Assembly (NCBI GenBank): GCA_964476895.1
Contig: CAYZCS010000014.1
Location: 1 to 18,884 of the forward strand
Length of the DNA: 18,884 nucleotides
From: JALYJZ01 sp964476895
Lineage (GTDB): Bacteria > Patescibacteriota > SICC01
Direction: 5' to 3'
The translations under genes and the position numbers were made by a program. Positions 13,115 through 18,884 of the stretch are shown here, in pieces (the first letter of the stretch is position 1; every line of letters starts with the position of its first letter). The notes under the pieces were generated by a model. It did no database searches. It had not been told where the DNA came from and saw nothing but the letters and a program-made list of their open reading frames with translations.

Positions 13115-13120
13115 GGCAGC

Positions 13121-13552
13121 ATGTTGCCTGGACGCCTGTCCGTTGTCACCCTGGGCGCGAGAGACAAGAAGAACCTTGCCGCCTTTTATAAGGCCCTCGG
13201 TTGGAAGCCGGTCATTGAGATGGAGGGCGATATCACGGTGTTCCAGCTCCGCGGGGCCCTGCTGTCGCTTTTTCCGATCGAGAAACTGGCCGAAGACGGG
13301 AAGACCAGCGAGGTGCCGCCGACGGACGGCATCGGCCTCACCCTTGCCGTGATCGTCGACGAGAAGAAGCAAGTGGACACGGCGATCTCCGAGGTTCGTA
13401 CGGCCGGCGCAAGGGTCACGAAAGAGCCCCGGGACGAGGCGTGGGGAGGCCGATCTGCCTACTTCGCCGACCCGGAAAATAATTACTGGGAAGTGGTTTG
13501 GCTGCCGGAGGGCAACATGCGTCAGGCGGTTCGCAAGGCCGGAGGTTTTTGA
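13121..13552 (+). CDS. VOC (glyoxalase/bleomycin-resistance fold) family protein
   Basis: 143 residues forming one vicinal-oxygen-chelate unit of two beta-alpha-beta-beta-beta modules. The first runs from RLSVVTLGARDKKNLAAFYKAL through GWKPVIEMEGDITVFQL. The second runs from IGLTLAVIVDEKKQVDTAI through GARVTKEPRDEAWGGRSAYFAD to PENNYWEVVW, the characteristic end with its metal-site glutamate. Members are metal-dependent lyases, dioxygenases, isomerases or antibiotic-binding proteins; substrate cannot be assigned from sequence. The first module lacks an obvious His ligand near the N-terminus, which leaves catalytic competence open. ATG 13121 is fixed by the -10 six bases upstream; there is no Shine-Dalgarno. 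It follows tRNA-Gln by 44 bases. Confidence 0.85.
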   Translation: MLPGRLSVVTLGARDKKNLAAFYKALGWKPVIEMEGDITVFQLRGALLSLFPIEKLAEDGKTSEVPPTDGIGLTLAVIVDEKKQVDTAISEVRTAGARVTKEPRDEAWGGRSAYFADPENNYWEVVWLPEGNMRQAVRKAGGF

Positions 13553-13583
13553 AACTGGACGGGAAACTGATGATCGTTGGCAC

Positions 13584-13623
13584 AACGGGCCTATCCGGGC
13601 AGCCCGATCCGTGCATGCCCGTT
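13584..13623 (+). other. Intergenic hairpin without T-run
   Basis: AACGGGC (13584-13590) pairs with GCCCGTT (13617-13623), with a smaller CGGG/CCCG pairing inside. It sits after the VOC gene. No U-tract follows, so it is either a Rho-assisted end or simply structured RNA. Confidence 0.4.
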
Positions 13624-13661
13624 CGGAGCCCTTAGTTCCATCATGTTAAGGTCGAGGTGCT

Positions 13662-14006
13662 ATGGTTAAAGAAATTTCAACGGAAGAGGTAAAAAGCACG
13701 TTGGATTCCAATGAGAATCTTTACCTCGTTGATACGTTGACCGCCAACAGCTTCGCGGCACGGCATATCCCGGGGGCAAGGAGCCTGCCGTATACACCTG
13801 ATTTCGCACGGCAGTTCGAGGAGAAGATCGGCGCGCCGAAAGACGCGGAAATCGTTACGTACTGTGCCTCAAGCGGCTGCCAGCTCTCCGCGCTTGCGGC
13901 CAGCGCCCTGGAGGGAGCTGGCTACACCAACGTCGGGCATTACGTTGACGGCCTGGCAGGCTGGCAGGACGCCGGACACGAGTTTGCAGGCGAAACGGCG
14001 ACGTAG
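13662..14006 (+). CDS. Rhodanese-like domain protein
   Basis: A 114-residue single rhodanese domain; this fold carries sulphur on a cysteine persulphide in sulphur transfer or cyanide detoxification. Landmarks: YLVDTLTANSFAARHIPGARSLPY (the D.R...F...HIPGA pattern), then the active loop YCASSGCQLSALAA with catalytic Cys68 and a second Cys73. It ends VGHYVDGLAGWQDAGHEF, a classic rhodanese close. ATG 13662 is preceded by GAGGT (13654-13658, short spacing) and an extended -10-like TGTTAAGGT (13644-13652), so both initiation modes are possible. The following 195 bases to pyrF hold a T-run at 14153-14158 but no convincing terminator stem. Confidence 0.9.
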   Translation: MVKEISTEEVKSTLDSNENLYLVDTLTANSFAARHIPGARSLPYTPDFARQFEEKIGAPKDAEIVTYCASSGCQLSALAASALEGAGYTNVGHYVDGLAGWQDAGHEFAGETAT

Positions 14007-14166
14007 GTCCATGGGTTTTCCTGGAAGCAGGCGGACTGGTTCAAAGAGCTTGCTGACTGAAACCTCTAGGAATCGCAGATAAGTAGTGCGTCATCCTCGG
14101 TTGTGTGTTTTCGGTCGAAGGGCGGTTCTCGAGTTCCTGTTACGTTCCAAGGTTTTTTCTGAATTT

Positions 14167-14195
14167 TTGAGCGTTCCGGATTCCTGGCGTAAGCT
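14167..14195 (+). promoter_or_regulatory. Promoter of pyrF, predicted leaderless
   Basis: TTGAGC (14167-14172), 17 bp, TAAGCT (14190-14195), then six bases to ATG 14202. A T-rich run (14153-14168) lies upstream. The six-base gap TGGAGC contains a partial GGAG, too close to the ATG to be a normal Shine-Dalgarno. Confidence 0.6.
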
Positions 14196-14201
14196 TGGAG
14201 C

Positions 14202-15041
14202 ATGGATTTCAAAGCGAAGCTCGCTGCCAGCGTCAAACGGAACGATTCGCTCCTCTGCGTAGGGCTGGACAGCAGCTTCGGGCGGCTGCCGGAGCACCTG
14301 CGCGCCGCCGCCGAGCCGATGTTCGAATTCAATCAGGCCATCATTGACGCCACGGCCGACCTGGTCTGTGCATTCAAGCCGAATAGTGCATTCTACGAAG
14401 CGCAGGGTGCGGACGGGTTGGCGCAGCTCCGGAAGACCTGTCAGTACATCCGCGAACGGCATCCCGAGACGCCGATCATCCTCGATGCCAAGCGGGCCGA
14501 CATCGGCAGCACGAACGAAGGGTACGTGGAGTACGCGTTCGACTACCTTGGTGTGGACGCGATCACGATCCAGCCGTACCTCGGCAGCGAAGCGATCCAG
14601 CCGTTCCTGGAGCGGGCTGATAAAGGAATCATCATCCTGTGCAAGACCTCGAATCCCGGTGCCGGCGAATTGCAGGACTTGCCGATCGGTGGCCAAAAAC
14701 TCTATCAGCATGTAGCGACCATCGTCCGCGACGAATGGAACCGGAACGGGAACTGCCTGCTGGTCGTCGGGGCGACGTATCCGGAGGAGATGCGGGAGAT
14801 CCGGCAGATCGTCGGTGACGACATGGCGTTCCTGGTGCCGGGGGCGGGAAGCCAGGGCGGTGACGTGGAGGCTACCGTGAAGGCGGGCGTGACGGCGGCG
14901 GGCGACGGACTGATCATCAATTCCACGCGGGATATCATTTTCGCGTCCGGCGGCGAGGATTTCGCGGAGGTCGCGCGCGAACGGGCGCAAGGACTGAGGG
15001 ACACGATCAACACGTATCGCCTCGAACTGCACGCGGCGTAG
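14202..15041 (+). CDS. pyrF: Orotidine 5'-phosphate decarboxylase (type 2)
   Basis: The last step of UMP synthesis, decarboxylating OMP. 279 residues, matching the longer 'type 2' bacterial PyrF group rather than the ~240-residue E. coli type. N-terminus SLLCVGLDSSFGRLP; then CAFKPNSAFYEAQG. The catalytic DxKxxD is Asp95-Ala-Lys97-Arg-Ala-Asp100 in LDAKRADIGSTNEGY. After it come ITIQPYLGSEAIQPFL and LCKTSNPGA. The phosphate-binding end reads FLVPGAGSQGGDVEATV and IINSTRDIIFAS. All catalytic residues are present. No other pyrimidine gene is near; an isolated pyrF fits nucleotide salvage or a scattered pathway. It converges with the transporter gene, nine bases between stops. Confidence 0.95.
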   Translation: MDFKAKLAASVKRNDSLLCVGLDSSFGRLPEHLRAAAEPMFEFNQAIIDATADLVCAFKPNSAFYEAQGADGLAQLRKTCQYIRERHPETPIILDAKRADIGSTNEGYVEYAFDYLGVDAITIQPYLGSEAIQPFLERADKGIIILCKTSNPGAGELQDLPIGGQKLYQHVATIVRDEWNRNGNCLLVVGATYPEEMREIRQIVGDDMAFLVPGAGSQGGDVEATVKAGVTAAGDGLIINSTRDIIFASGGEDFAEVARERAQGLRDTINTYRLELHAA

Positions 15042-15050
15042 GTCAGTCTT

Positions 15051-16196
15051 TCAATCCTTGAACTGCGTCCACGCGAGAAAGACGCCGAACGAAGCGATCG
15101 CCAACGCGGCCGGGAACACCGCACTGCTCCAGAAATGGGCTACGCCTGCCAGCGCGAAGCAATTCACGGCCGCGGCCAGCGCCAGGTTCACCTCCTTGGC
15201 GCAGGCATAGCGCAGTCCCTGCCGGGAGATCTTCGAGTGGAACCGGGTCGTGAAGCTGCTGTCGAACGCGTTCCAGATCAGGCTGTACGCGGTCCGGATG
15301 CCGGTCACGAGCAGCGGGGTCGTAGCGAACAGGAACGAGACATAGCTGCCGACCTGCAGGAGTGACGCCGCCTTGTTCGAGGCCAGGCGGTTCCTGTCGA
15401 TGAATCGCCCGTAGAGCAAGGTGATCAGCATTTCCAGGATGAACACGGCGGCCATGATTGCACCGAACAGCTCGAGTGAATCCGCCACGAAGAACACCAG
15501 GAGCGCTACCACCACGTTGCTGAATCCTACGTTGATCCCGAATCCGGTGAAGGCCCAGGCGTCTCTTCGGAATACCTTCGATGTGGAGTGGCGGAGGACA
15601 TCGCGGTACCTGAGGCGTCCGTCATGCTCAAGGTCGCCCAGCAGGAACCACACGGAGAGCGAGGAGAACGTGATGAACAGTCCGGCCACCAGCGCTACCG
15701 GCAGGAACGAATCCCATACCGCCACCGAGTACGTCGCGAACAGCACCGCCAGGGCGCCGGTCAGGCTGGCGATCACCATCTCGAGCGTCAGGTACCGGCC
15801 GCGGTTGTATTCGCGGATGAAGCTCGCCGTCATGTAGTGCTTGGTCGGGTAGTAGATGCCGCGCGCTATCGCATGCAGGATGAAGCTCAGGTAGCCGACG
15901 ACGGGGTAGATACTGATCATACTCAGCGCGAGGAAGTATGCCGCCAGCAGTACATTCGCAGCGACCACCGTACGCTTGAACCCGTACTTCGTGGTCAGGA
16001 CGCCGCTGAACGGGTGGATCACCGCGCGGAGCAGGAATTCCGCGCCGAAGTAGAGGAAGATCAACGGTAGGGAGATCCCTTCGACATACAGGAACGCGCC
16101 GACGAACGACAGGACCAGCGACGAGGCGTACTTGATCCCGATCGTATTGAAGTACAACGCGAGGTAGTCCCGGTTTGAGATGTAGTTTTTGATCAT
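15051..16196 (-). CDS. MFS-type membrane transporter
   Basis: 381 residues with about 11 hydrophobic spans, read on the minus strand: SLVLSFVGAFLYV, LPLIFLYFGAEFLL, VVAANVLLAAYFLAL, VVGYLSFILHAIA, IASLTGALAVLFATY, FLPVALVAGLFITFSS, FSNVVVALLVFFVA, IMAAVFILEMLITLLYG and others. The loop after the second span, HPFSGVLTTKYGFKRT, resembles the G..(S/A)D..GRK/R motif A of the major facilitator superfamily. RFIDRN in the second half fits the repeated motif. Substrate unknown. At 381 residues it is slightly short for a 12-span MFS member. The start at 16196 has no Shine-Dalgarno; a promoter candidate lies about 35 bases upstream. It is the only membrane transporter in the window. Confidence 0.85.
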   Translation of the reverse strand: MIKNYISNRDYLALYFNTIGIKYASSLVLSFVGAFLYVEGISLPLIFLYFGAEFLLRAVIHPFSGVLTTKYGFKRTVVAANVLLAAYFLALSMISIYPVVGYLSFILHAIARGIYYPTKHYMTASFIREYNRGRYLTLEMVIASLTGALAVLFATYSVAVWDSFLPVALVAGLFITFSSLSVWFLLGDLEHDGRLRYRDVLRHSTSKVFRRDAWAFTGFGINVGFSNVVVALLVFFVADSLELFGAIMAAVFILEMLITLLYGRFIDRNRLASNKAASLLQVGSYVSFLFATTPLLVTGIRTAYSLIWNAFDSSFTTRFHSKISRQGLRYACAKEVNLALAAAVNCFALAGVAHFWSSAVFPAALAIASFGVFLAWTQFKD

Positions 16197-16231
16197 TATG
16201 TTTTTCGGGGTCCGTGGACACCTACCGGTTC

Positions 16232-16260
16232 ATGATACGTGGAAAACTTGCTTGGGTCAG
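16232..16260 (-). promoter_or_regulatory. Possible promoter of the MFS gene
   Basis: On the minus strand, CTGACC (16260-16255), 17 bp, TATCAT (16237-16232); transcription would start near 16225, about 29 bases before the ATG. It is divergent from the -10 of the 16297 gene 50 bp away. Confidence 0.45.
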
Positions 16261-16284
16261 ACGGTCAGGCGGGCAATGAAGCGC

Positions 16285-16290
16285 TATCAT
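16285..16290 (+). promoter_or_regulatory. -10-like element before the 16297 gene
   Basis: TATCAT ends six bases before ATG 16297; no good -35 (CGGTCA at 16262-16267 gives a 17-bp spacer). It decides the start of the downstream gene. Confidence 0.4.
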
Positions 16291-16296
16291 GATGGC

Positions 16297-16707
16297 ATGA
16301 TGAGGATTACCGAGGCAGAGGCGAACCAAGCGTTTCGCGAGGGTCAGGCTGACGCGATTCGGAGAGAGGTCCGGCGCGACGCAGCGTTGTGGTCGTTGCT
16401 GCCGGCGCTGGTAGAGTATGCCGTGGAGCGCGGTGTCGCGCGTGAGGCTTTGGAGCGGGGCACTCGGCTTAGGCACGCACCGGACGATGAAGGCGAGGAC
16501 CGCGTGCTCTTCGTACTGGACTGGCAGTCTGGTTCGGAGTATGAGATCGCGGTGGATTGCCGTTCCGGTGAGCTCGTCAGTCATCGCGGAGCGGCGGATT
16601 CGGCGGCTGTTGTGGATGTGACTCATAGCAGAGACACATGGCTGGACCCCCGGCAGGCCGTTGATCAAGTGCTGGAGAGGATTTACCAGGAGCTGCGACG
16701 GCAGTAG
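16297..16707 (+). CDS. Uncharacterised 136-residue protein
   Basis: Begins MMRITEAEANQAFREGQ; upstream in-frame codons to 16189 overlap the divergent promoters and are rejected because TATCAT ends six bases before 16297. The N-terminal two-thirds are charged helices (AIRREVRRDAALWSLLPALVEYAVE, then REALERGTRLRH). A strand pair follows, RVLFVLDWQSGSEYEIAVDCRSGELVSH, whose 'Y.I.VD..SGEL' pattern recalls PepSY-like domains. It ends with a helix, AVDQVLERIYQELRRQ. There is no signal peptide or membrane span. I do not recognise a family; the PepSY likeness is weak. It precedes ygjP by 22 bases and the two may share a transcript. Confidence 0.7.
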   Translation: MMRITEAEANQAFREGQADAIRREVRRDAALWSLLPALVEYAVERGVAREALERGTRLRHAPDDEGEDRVLFVLDWQSGSEYEIAVDCRSGELVSHRGAADSAAVVDVTHSRDTWLDPRQAVDQVLERIYQELRRQ

Positions 16708-16717
16708 TCGCTTCTGC

Positions 16718-16723
16718 TTAAAT
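16718..16723 (+). promoter_or_regulatory. -10-like element before the YgjP-like gene
   Basis: TTAAAT ends six bases before GTG 16730. It is AT-rich in a GC-rich setting; -35 weak (TGCGAC with an 18-bp spacer). Confidence 0.35.
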
Positions 16724-16729
16724 GAAACC

Positions 16730-17287
16730 GTGCCGAAAGAAAAACTGATCGTCCTGGATCGGGATACGAGCTACCGGGTCCGGAGCCATCCGCGTGCAAA
16801 GCATGTCCGGATTTCCGTCCGGCCGGGTGGTGATGTAGTGGTGACTAAACCGCGTCGCGTCCCGCTGTGGGCGGTTCGCCGGTTCGTTACGGCGAAACAG
16901 GGCTGGATCGCGACGGCCCGCGCCCGGCGGCAGACGAGTCCGATCCCGGAAGTACTCGAACGCTCGCACGAACACTACCTGGCGCATCGGGAGGCCGCTC
17001 GCGCGCTTCTGACGGAGCGCGCCGACCACTGGGCCGCTCGGCTCGGCTGTCGCTACCGTCGCTTGTCCGTCCGCCGGGTGGCCTCGCGGTGGGGGAGTTG
17101 TTCGCACGGCGGAAACCTCAGTTTCAACTACAAGCTGCTGTTCCTGCCGGAGCGGCTCGTCGATTACGTGGTTGTGCACGAGCTGTGCCACCTCCGTGAA
17201 CTCAACCACTCGCCGCGGTTCTGGGCGCTGGTCGGGGAGGCGCTTCCCGACTACGAGCGGCTCCGGACCGAGCTTTGGAAGCTGTAG
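16730..17287 (+). CDS. YgjP-like metallopeptidase (DUF45/M48-type)
   Basis: 185 residues from GTG 16730 (VPKEKLIVLD). Longer readings run into the previous gene and lack the family start. N-terminal strand region: YRVRSHPRAKHVRISVRPGG and VTKPRRVPLWAVRRFV with a WI.. helix, as in YgjP proteins. The central RVASRWGSCSHGGNLSFNYKL segment is the family signature. The zinc site is HELCH at 150-154 plus His160 in NHSPRFW, the HExxH...H arrangement of this clan. The enzymes are cytoplasmic putative zinc peptidases; substrates are poorly known and YgjP relatives are often annotated as UTP pyrophosphatase-like or SprT-like. All three ligands and the catalytic Glu151 are present. A terminator follows. 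Confidence 0.9.
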   Translation: MPKEKLIVLDRDTSYRVRSHPRAKHVRISVRPGGDVVVTKPRRVPLWAVRRFVTAKQGWIATARARRQTSPIPEVLERSHEHYLAHREAARALLTERADHWAARLGCRYRRLSVRRVASRWGSCSHGGNLSFNYKLLFLPERLVDYVVVHELCHLRELNHSPRFWALVGEALPDYERLRTELWKL

Positions 17288-17321
17288 CAGCAAGGGCCGA
17301 ATGGCTGCGAACGGACACCAT

Positions 17322-17343
17322 CCGCGCCAAACGCGGGTTTTTT
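17322..17343 (+). terminator. Rho-independent terminator before typA
   Basis: CCGCG (17322-17326) pairs with CGCGG (17332-17336) around CCAAA, then GTTTTTT (17337-17343). Short but with six Ts. It lies directly against the typA -10. Confidence 0.7.
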
Positions 17344-17346
17344 GCG

Positions 17347-17352
17347 TAGACT
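17347..17352 (+). promoter_or_regulatory. -10-like element before typA
   Basis: TAGACT ends seven bases before ATG 17360. Any -35 would lie within the preceding terminator hairpin, so termination and initiation signals interlock here. Confidence 0.4.
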
Positions 17353-17359
17353 AGAGCCT

Positions 17360-18884
17360 ATGCGCCAGCCGCACGACATCCGGAACATCGCGATCATCGC
17401 CCATGTGGACCACGGGAAGACCACGCTGGTCGACGGTCTGCTCAAGCAGTCCAAGACGTTCCGCGACAATCAAGCCGAGATGCGCGCCAGCTTGATCCTC
17501 GACACCGGCGACCTGGAGCGCGAGCGCGGCATCACCATCTCCGCCAAGGCGGCGGCCGTGGAGTACGAGGGCACCAAGATCAACATCATCGACACGCCCG
17601 GCCACGCCGACTTCTCCGGTGAGGTGGAGCGTACGCTCGGGATGGCCGACGGCGTGATCCTGGTGGTGGACGCCCAGGAGGGCCCGATGCCGCAGACCAC
17701 GTTCGTACTGAAGAAGGCGCTCGCGCTCGGCCTGAAGCCGATCGTCGTGCTGAACAAGGTGGACAAGCCCAATGCCCGGACCGAGGAAGCCAAGGACGAG
17801 GTGGAGCATCTCTTCCTGGACCTGGCCGTCTCGGACGATCAGCTGGACTTCCCGACGTATTACGCGATCGCGCGGGAGGGGAAGGCCTGGAGTGAGCCGC
17901 CGGCGGATCCGACAGTGGCTGCAAATCTCCAGCCGATCTTTAGGGCGATCCTGGAACACGTACCCGCACCACCGGGCGATCCCGACGGACCGTTCCAAAT
18001 GCAGGTATCCGCGTTGGCCTGGGATTCCTTCCAAGGTACGTACGCGATCGGGCGGATCCAGCGGGGAAGCGTGAAGAAGAACGACCCCGTGGCACGGATC
18101 GCGACGGACGGCAGTGTCACCCCGGCCAAAGTGGCGACAATCTTCACCTCCAAGGGACTCGGTCGGGCGGAAGAAGCGGCGGCCGGATCCGGCGAGATCG
18201 TCCAGCTTACCGGCATCGAGGGCGTGATGATCGGCGAGACGATCACCAACCCCGACCGGCCCGACCCGTTCCCGGCGATGGAGATCGAGGCACCGACCCT
18301 GAAGATCGCGATCGGTCCGAACACCTCGCCGTTCTCCGGCCAGGAAGGGAAGTTCTCGACGTCGCGGCAGATCGGGGCGCGGCTCAAGAAGGAGTTGGAA
18401 ACCAATGTGGCGCTGCGGGTCGAAGAGCAGGGGACGTCGTTCATGGTGTCCGGACGCGGCGAGCTTCACCTGTCGATCCTGATCGAAACGCTGCGGCGCG
18501 AAGGATTCGAGCTGGAGGTCGGCCGGCCGCAGGTCGTCACCAAGGAGGAAGACGGAAAGGTCCTGGAGCCGGTCGAGGACGTGATCATCGAGGTGCCGGA
18601 GGAATATACCGGTGCGGTCACCACGGAGTTGGGCCGCCGGAAAGCGCAGCTCCAGGAGATGCAGCCGACCGCGAAGGGGGTCACCCGGTTCACGTACAAG
18701 CTTTCCACGAACGCCCTGCTCGGACTGCGCAACGCCCTGCTGACCGCCACCAAGGGGACGGTGGTGATGAACAGCCTGCTTGCCGGGTACGAACCGCAGA
18801 AGCCTCCCTTGCAGAAGCTTCGCAACGGCGTGCTAATCTCCGCCCAGACCGGCGTCGCCGTCACGTACGGCCTGCTGGTGGTCG
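17360..18884 (+). CDS. typA: Translational GTPase TypA/BipA, 3' truncated by the window
   Basis: A ribosome-associated translational GTPase used in ribosome assembly and stress or cold adaptation. 508 codons are visible without a stop; the family is about 600 residues, so roughly 100 C-terminal residues lie beyond the window. G1 is AHVDHGKTT (14-22), where BipA has AHVDHGKT, followed by LERERGITI, the DTPGHADF G3 motif and NKVDKP G4. Domain 2 (GPFQMQVSALAWDSFQGTYAIGR, LTGIEGVMIGETI), domain III (TLKIAIGPNTSPFSGQEG, SGRGELHLSILIETLRREGF) and the BipA-type EVGRPQVV and VEDVIIEVPEEYTGAV distinguish it from LepA and EF-G. No ribosome binding site is visible at the ATG; the -10-like TAGACT stands seven bases upstream. 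Confidence 0.96.
   Translation, partial: MRQPHDIRNIAIIAHVDHGKTTLVDGLLKQSKTFRDNQAEMRASLILDTGDLERERGITISAKAAAVEYEGTKINIIDTPGHADFSGEVERTLGMADGVILVVDAQEGPMPQTTFVLKKALALGLKPIVVLNKVDKPNARTEEAKDEVEHLFLDLAVSDDQLDFPTYYAIAREGKAWSEPPADPTVAANLQPIFRAILEHVPAPPGDPDGPFQMQVSALAWDSFQGTYAIGRIQRGSVKKNDPVARIATDGSVTPAKVATIFTSKGLGRAEEAAAGSGEIVQLTGIEGVMIGETITNPDRPDPFPAMEIEAPTLKIAIGPNTSPFSGQEGKFSTSRQIGARLKKELETNVALRVEEQGTSFMVSGRGELHLSILIETLRREGFELEVGRPQVVTKEEDGKVLEPVEDVIIEVPEEYTGAVTTELGRRKAQLQEMQPTAKGVTRFTYKLSTNALLGLRNALLTATKGTVVMNSLLAGYEPQKPPLQKLRNGVLISAQTGVAVTYGLLVV

Noticed and set aside
14125..14160. T-run at 14153-14158 as a terminator of the rhodanese gene
   Set aside because: No stable GC-rich stem directly precedes it; the CTCGAG palindrome upstream is too short and too far away.
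16189..16296. Longer start for the 16297 gene
   Set aside because: The extension overlaps the divergent MFS start and both promoters; the codons do not look like protein of the same kind.

Overview
The window looks like a high-GC bacterial chromosome segment carrying housekeeping genes. The best guess is a GC-rich member of the Patescibacteria/CPR. The grounds are family-level recognition from memory, not a database search: a 51-residue DUF5679-type protein, a stand-alone EF-Tu-domain-2-like protein with a basic tail, a VirD4/TraG-like ATPase behind a proline-rich partner, a conserved hypothetical with a YPVPANYASKSK core, and a stand-alone pyrF. Chloroflexota or another poorly sampled GC-rich group is not excluded. 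I see no phage, transposase, CRISPR array or plasmid backbone.

Layout. Positions 1-3065 hold the tail of a secretion/conjugation-type operon: a proline-rich partial gene overlapping a VirD4/TraG-like ATPase gene by ATGA. A clear sigma70-type promoter then drives a conserved hypothetical gene (3166-3735) that ends at a hairpin terminator. A replication pair follows, dnaX-dnaB, again joined by ATGA. The 314-bp gap 6914-7227 is filled with inverted repeats that look like two diverged copies of a ~100-bp palindromic element, then a weak terminator. Next come a family 2 glycosyltransferase, ybaB/ebfC, an uncharacterised gene behind a palindromic operator, a minus-strand hypothetical, recR and cysS. 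The stretch dnaX, dnaB, ybaB, recR brings replication and recombination functions together.

From 11.7 kb there are small genes: DUF5679, the EF-Tu-like protein, and a secreted protein with an EF-hand-like loop. Then come tRNA-Gln(UUG), a VOC-fold protein, a rhodanese and pyrF, an MFS-type transporter on the minus strand, an unknown gene, a YgjP-like metallopeptidase, and typA/bipA running off the right edge.

The most striking pattern concerns expression signals. Many genes (ybaB, recR, cysS, VOC, pyrF, the 16297 gene, ygjP, and typA with 7) have a -10-like hexamer ending exactly 6 (or 7) bases before the start codon and mostly no Shine-Dalgarno sequence. This predicts leaderless mRNAs. A few genes (DUF5679, the secreted protein, 8469, dnaB) have good Shine-Dalgarno sequences, so two initiation modes appear to coexist. 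recR and its divergent neighbour share one symmetric -10 in a 19-bp gap. Start codons were chosen from these signals. All counts were made by eye.
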